DNA of 64,000 nucleotides from Clostridium algifaecis (GTDB taxonomy: Bacteria; Bacillota; Clostridia; Clostridiales; Clostridiaceae): contig NZ_JAGGLM010000005.1 of NCBI RefSeq assembly GCF_017874415.1, forward strand, positions 90,911 to 154,910, in the 5' to 3' direction. The translations under genes were made by a program, and so were the position numbers. The notes under the pieces are model-generated. The model worked only from the letters and a program-made list of their open reading frames with translations, was not told where the DNA came from and searched no databases. Below are positions 61,330 to 64,000 of the stretch, in pieces. The stretch's first letter is position 1; every line of letters begins with the position of its first letter.

Positions 61330-61549
61330 ACGAATGATAATTGTAAAAATTGCCCTTATGTCCAAAACTTAAAGGATGATGTGAGTTCATTAAAGAATGA
61401 ATTAAAAAGCTTAGATGAAAGGGTAATTGTTGTTGAAAAAAATCTCCGCTTCAGGTGGCGAACAGATAAAGATGACATTTAAAATACTTAATGAAATTAA
61501 AGACAGCATTAAAGATATTGGCTCAAAGCTTATCTTTGTCAAAATATGA
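61330..61549 (+). pseudogene. Small helical phage protein (XhlA-like), start lost and frameshifted
   Basis: An ideal AGGAGG stands 6 nt before ACG (61330), where an ATG is expected. The frame then reads NDNCKNCPYVQNLKDDVSSLKNELKSLDERV and ends at 61482. Its natural continuation (GGEQIKMTFKILNEIKDSIKDIGSKL) lies in another frame up to 61549. Both lesions point to decay. It abuts the right att copy. Confidence 0.7.
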
Positions 61550-61629
61550 ATCAGGAGTTTGATCCTCTTAGGGACTACCAAAGATGAAAGAATGGTTTAA
61601 CTTCAATGGTTAAGCTATTCTTATTTTTA
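61550..61629. repeat. Right attachment site: decayed copy of the tRNA-Glu 3' end and terminator
   Basis: 31 nt (61550-61580) match 43260-43290 with two transitions (C to T). A further 45 nt match the tRNA terminator region less well. It does not form a full tRNA. With attL this bounds an 18.3-kb element. Confidence 0.85.
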
Positions 61630-61763
61630 GGTTTTCATCATCAAAAGTAGTTGTGGCTGCTGCGGATTTTATAACATGAATCTCATTTAAATCATAATCA
61701 ATATAGCTTTCTTTTAATACTATAATTTCTGCTCGTCTCATACCTGTAGAAAGAGAAAATTAA
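61630..61763 (-). pseudogene. Fragment of a second tyrosine integrase
   Basis: On the minus strand the fragment reads FSLSTGMRRAEIIVLKESYI, then DYDLNEIHV and ATTTFDDEN. It aligns to residues about 203-245 of the integrase at 43376, including the catalytic Arg segment, but with many changes. It stands on the far side of the right att just as the intact integrase stands beside the left att. Confidence 0.88.
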
Positions 61764-61858
61764 ATAATATGGTATTTAAGAACCGGTTAAATCAAACACA
61801 AATTTTTGTTCAAGTGAATAACTTATTAATATATCTATCTAATTATAGGAGGTTATTA

Positions 61859-62671
61859 GTGGGATATTTTGTTATGGTAGAACCAAATGTAAAAATCTAT
61901 GTAGAGGATCTTAATCCAGAGGGAAAGAAGACAATTTTGTTTATACATGGCTGGCCTGGAAGTCATAAATTGTTTGAATATCAGTTTGATCAGCTTCCAA
62001 GGATGGGATACAGATGTATTGGAATTGATACAAGAGGATTTGGCAATTCAGATAAGCCTTGGAGAGGATATGATTTTAATAGGTTATCAGATGATGTTAG
62101 ATGTGTGGTTAATGCGTTAAAATTACATGATTTCACATTGGCAGGACATTCAACTGGGGGAGCAATAGCAATTAGATATATGTCCCGCCATAAAGGATAC
62201 GGAGTATCTAAACTCGCTCTTTTTGCCGCAGCAGCTCCTAGCCTTATCAAACGTTCAAATTTCCCATATGGTTTAGACAAAGAAACTGTTGTACAACTGA
62301 TTCAAGGAACATATACTGATCGTCCTAAAATGCTTCAAGATTTCGGCAATATATTTTTCTATAAGTATATAACTCAAGCCTTTTCGGACTGGTTCTTTCA
62401 ATTAGGATTACAGGCAGCAGGTTGGGCAACTGCAGCCATTGCAAATACATGGATAAATGAAGTGCTATTTTCAGATTTAGAAAAAATAAATATTCCAACT
62501 TTAATTATTCATGGAATTCATGACAAAGTTGTTCCATTTCAATTAGGCGAAATACAAAAGCGATCTATTAAAAACTCAAAGCTTATACCATTTGAATACA
62601 GTGGCCACGCCGTATTCTATGATCAGAAAGACAAATTTAATGAGGAATTAATGAAGTTTGTTGATGAATAA
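61859..62671 (+). CDS. Alpha/beta hydrolase
   Basis: 270 residues with a full catalytic set: oxyanion loop FIHGWPG, nucleophile GHSTGGA (Ser), acid Asp in HGIHDKVVP, and His in SGHAVFYD. It resembles esterases/haloperoxidase-like hydrolases; the substrate is unknown. GTG 61859 is 6 nt after a perfect AGGAGG, so a longer frame from 61769 is not needed. It lies right of the second att copy. Confidence 0.88.
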   Translation: MGYFVMVEPNVKIYVEDLNPEGKKTILFIHGWPGSHKLFEYQFDQLPRMGYRCIGIDTRGFGNSDKPWRGYDFNRLSDDVRCVVNALKLHDFTLAGHSTGGAIAIRYMSRHKGYGVSKLALFAAAAPSLIKRSNFPYGLDKETVVQLIQGTYTDRPKMLQDFGNIFFYKYITQAFSDWFFQLGLQAAGWATAAIANTWINEVLFSDLEKINIPTLIIHGIHDKVVPFQLGEIQKRSIKNSKLIPFEYSGHAVFYDQKDKFNEELMKFVDE

Positions 62672-62727
62672 AGTTTTTAAATCGCAGGGATTTTAATAAT
62701 AAGATTAAAATAAATAATTTTATAAAA

Positions 62728-62764
62728 TACCGTATTATTCAGATTTGAATTTTACGGTGCTTTT
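62728..62764 (+). terminator. Terminator after the alpha/beta hydrolase
   Basis: ACCGTA (62729-62734) pairs with TACGGT (62753-62758), then GCTTTTCTG. Confidence 0.55.
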
Positions 62765-62820
62765 CTGTGTCGCATTTCAACCATTTTTGAGTAGTCAAGA
62801 AATACTTGATAGCTGAAAAA

Positions 62821-62840
62821 ACCAGGGGTGAAACCCTGGT
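62821..62840 (+). repeat. Perfect 7-bp hairpin in a gene-free stretch
   Basis: ACCAGGG-GTGAAA-CCCTGGT. No T-run. The stretch 62,672-63,050 otherwise holds only a terminator-like hairpin (62971-62997, GCACCC/GGGTGC plus TTATTTT) and no gene that I can see. Confidence 0.5.
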
Positions 62841-62970
62841 AAAAGTTTAATAGGTTAGTAGGAGTTCAATTATAGAATGTGCAGTATTAAAATTATTATG
62901 CTTGAAATTCAAGTGCAACTTCCAATAGACTTTTTATAAAATTTGAACTCCCTTAAAATTATCAAAATAG

Positions 62971-62997
62971 GCACCCGCCATTTAGGGTGCTTATTTT
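62971..62997 (+). terminator. Terminator-like hairpin of the GCACC/GGTGC type
   Basis: GCACCC (62971-62976) pairs with GGGTGC (62985-62990), followed by TTATTTTG. Confidence 0.65.
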
Positions 62998-63030
62998 GTG
63001 TGGTTCAAGTTTTTTATAATGCTGATTATT

Positions 63031-63062
63031 ATATTTAGTGACTTTTATATTTAGTGACTTTT
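63031..63062. repeat. 16-bp perfect tandem repeat at a gene end
   Basis: ATATTTAGTGACTTTT occurs twice in tandem (63031-63046, 63047-63062). On the minus strand it contains the last Ser-His-stop codons of the gene at 63051, and the second unit repeats the same stop. Confidence 0.8.
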
Positions 63063-63251
63063 GTGTTGACTTAATCCAGAAGCTATTCTTTCACATTCTC
63101 CAAGAGAAGTAGTAACTTGAGTTAATTGAGTGTTTATTTGCTTTTTAATATTAGAATTTTCAACTTCACCTGAAGCCATTTGCAGACATTGCTGAGCATT
63201 TTTTAATGATTCCTTTACCTTATGAATGTTGTCCCTTGCTTGTGAATTCAT
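63051..63251 (-). CDS. Small helical protein (66 aa)
   Basis: NSQARDNIHKVKESLKNAQQ and the following NIKKQINTQLTQVTTSLGECERIA form two amphipathic helices. It looks like the short DUF1657-type helical proteins of spore-formers, but I am not certain. AAGGAGG precedes the ATG. Its stop lies in a tandem repeat. Confidence 0.6.
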   Translation of the reverse strand: MNSQARDNIHKVKESLKNAQQCLQMASGEVENSNIKKQINTQLTQVTTSLGECERIASGLSQHKSH

Positions 63252-63374
63252 TATTTAAATCCTCCTTTACTACTGTATTTAATTAATATTATTTACGATA
63301 CAGTAAATATGATACTAATTTTTTATGTTTAAACTAATAAATTCTATTAAGTAGATAACAATGAATAAATAAAG

Positions 63375-63438
63375 AATAAAAGAATGTATAGTGTACTGTA
63401 AATAAGTACTGGTGAAAGCTGGTGCTTATTTTTATGCC
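63375..63438 (+). repeat. 24-nt repeat followed by a terminator-like hairpin, copy 2
   Basis: The exact 24-nt match to 47518-47541 is followed by AAATAAGTACTGGTGAAAGC and TGGTGCTTATT with a T-run. It stands upstream of the second Spo0E-like gene. Confidence 0.75.
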
Positions 63439-63553
63439 TATTTTTACAATTTAATTAAATTTACTATAAAATATGGAATTTTTTACTAAAAGATTAATAT
63501 TTATTAGAACTCTCGACCTTCTTTATAATAAATCGAAGGAAGGAGGGATAATA

Positions 63554-63724
63554 ATGTCTGAGATGGATGAAATTTTGACACAAATAGAAGACTTGCGAAA
63601 AAAGCTCAATATGCTAATTAAAGAGAAACACATATTATTAGATCCAAAAGTAATTACAGCAAGTCAAATATTGGATTCAGTACTAAATGAGTACAACGAA
63701 ATAGCTAAAAAATCGGACAAGTAA
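63554..63724 (+). CDS. Spo0E-like sporulation regulatory phosphatase, copy 2
   Basis: 56 residues, nearly identical to copy 1 (changes at SEMDE, NMLIKEKHI, VITAS). The SQILD motif is kept. GGAGGG precedes ATG 63554. The upstream 100 nt and the terminator downstream are also duplicated, so the unit was copied as a block of roughly 350 bp. Confidence 0.85.
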   Translation: MSEMDEILTQIEDLRKKLNMLIKEKHILLDPKVITASQILDSVLNEYNEIAKKSDK

Positions 63725-63729
63725 AAGAG

Positions 63730-63757
63730 GGAGAGGCAAATGCTTCTCCTTTTATGA
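63730..63757 (+). terminator. Terminator of Spo0E-like copy 2
   Basis: GGAGAGGCA (63730-63738) pairs with TGCTTCTCC (63741-63749), followed by TTTTATG. Confidence 0.8.
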
Positions 63758-63878
63758 TATAGAAAAGCTTATGCAGCATGACTTCTATAACAGAGTTAGA
63801 GGTGACTTAAAACAGGAATGAATTTAAAATATATATCTACAAATAAATTATTGGAAGAATTATGATGAATTACTTATT

Positions 63879-63920
63879 AATACGTATGATGTAGCATACT
63901 TAAAAGTAACCGTCAAATAA
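63879..63920 (+). pseudogene. C-terminal scrap of the coiled-coil phage protein
   Basis: NTYDVAYLKVTVK and a stop, matching the last residues of the protein at 53914-54240 (NTYDVAYLKTVK). The rest of the gene is missing. The stretch 63,758-64,000 holds otherwise only a short open piece ending HDFYNRVRGDLKQE near 63820. Confidence 0.7.
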
Positions 63921-64000
63921 GAAAGTGGATAGAAAGTGTTAGAAAATTATGAGATAATCTTCTAAAATAAGTTTTTAAAGTTTTTCAAGTTAACTTTAAA

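Overview
The window comes from a low-GC, spore-forming anaerobic Firmicute, most likely a Clostridium sensu stricto. The composition is AT-rich, ribosome binding sites are strong (AGGAGG-like), TTG and GTG starts are frequent, T-box and SAM-I leaders are present, and the protein families are clostridial (anaerobic cobalamin pathway, PTS-dependent dihydroxyacetone kinase, Spo0E-like proteins). The species cannot be fixed from the sequence alone.

Positions 1-18,900 are ordinary chromosome. A T-box-controlled sodium:solute symporter (minus strand) diverges from a long beta-CASP metallo-beta-lactamase nuclease. Then come transketolase, an iron alcohol dehydrogenase, a DUF1861/GH130 sugar pair, and a sigma-54 activator that carries its own HPr-like domain. 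The activator stands directly upstream of a good -24/-12 promoter and dhaK-dhaL-dhaM. After these come D-Ala-D-Ala ligase, a SAM-I riboswitch with the lone methionine-binding lipoprotein MetQ, a MocR-type regulator and a Nudix hydrolase.

Positions 18,936-39,758 are a nearly uninterrupted, co-directional cobalamin island: cobalt ECF components CbiQ/CbiO, tetrapyrrole genes (hemC, cobA-hemD fusion, hemB, precorrin-2 dehydrogenase), and the whole anaerobic corrin ring route (cbiK, L, H, F, G, D, J, E, T, C, A). Amidation, side-chain and lower-ligand genes are also there (cbiP, cbiB, cobD, pduX-like kinase, cobT, cobO). cobU, cobS, the final phosphatase and CbiM/CbiN are not in the window. Heptanucleotide repeat arrays sit on several gene ends inside the island. 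A YitT membrane protein, a ZnuC/ZnuB-type metal transporter and a small unknown gene follow.

From the tRNA-Glu(CTC) gene at 43,216 onward the DNA is accessory. A tyrosine integrase lies beside the tRNA. A decayed copy of the tRNA 3' end and its terminator lies at 61,550-61,629, immediately followed by a roughly 40-codon fragment of a second integrase. I read this as two relic elements in tandem in one att site. The first (about 43.3-61.5 kb) is a deletion-scarred prophage: ImmA-like peptidase, HicA/HicB with a stop in hicA, small terminase, scaffold, connector and tail fragments, and a truncated tape measure. Its still intact-looking cargo includes membrane proteins and a lipoprotein, a BRO antirepressor, and a three-gene unit ending in a PD-(D/E)XK nuclease. 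It also includes a DNA adenine methylase whose promoter spacer contains a LexA-type box, and a Phd/Doc toxin pair. Two almost identical Spo0E-like sporulation phosphatase genes lie at 60.2 and 63.6 kb, one on each side of the second att copy.

The best candidates for something new are the three-gene nuclease unit (55.4-57.5 kb), the SOS-like promoter of the methylase, the duplicated structured non-coding modules, the 11-bp iteron array, and the paired Spo0E genes at the right ends of relic prophages.
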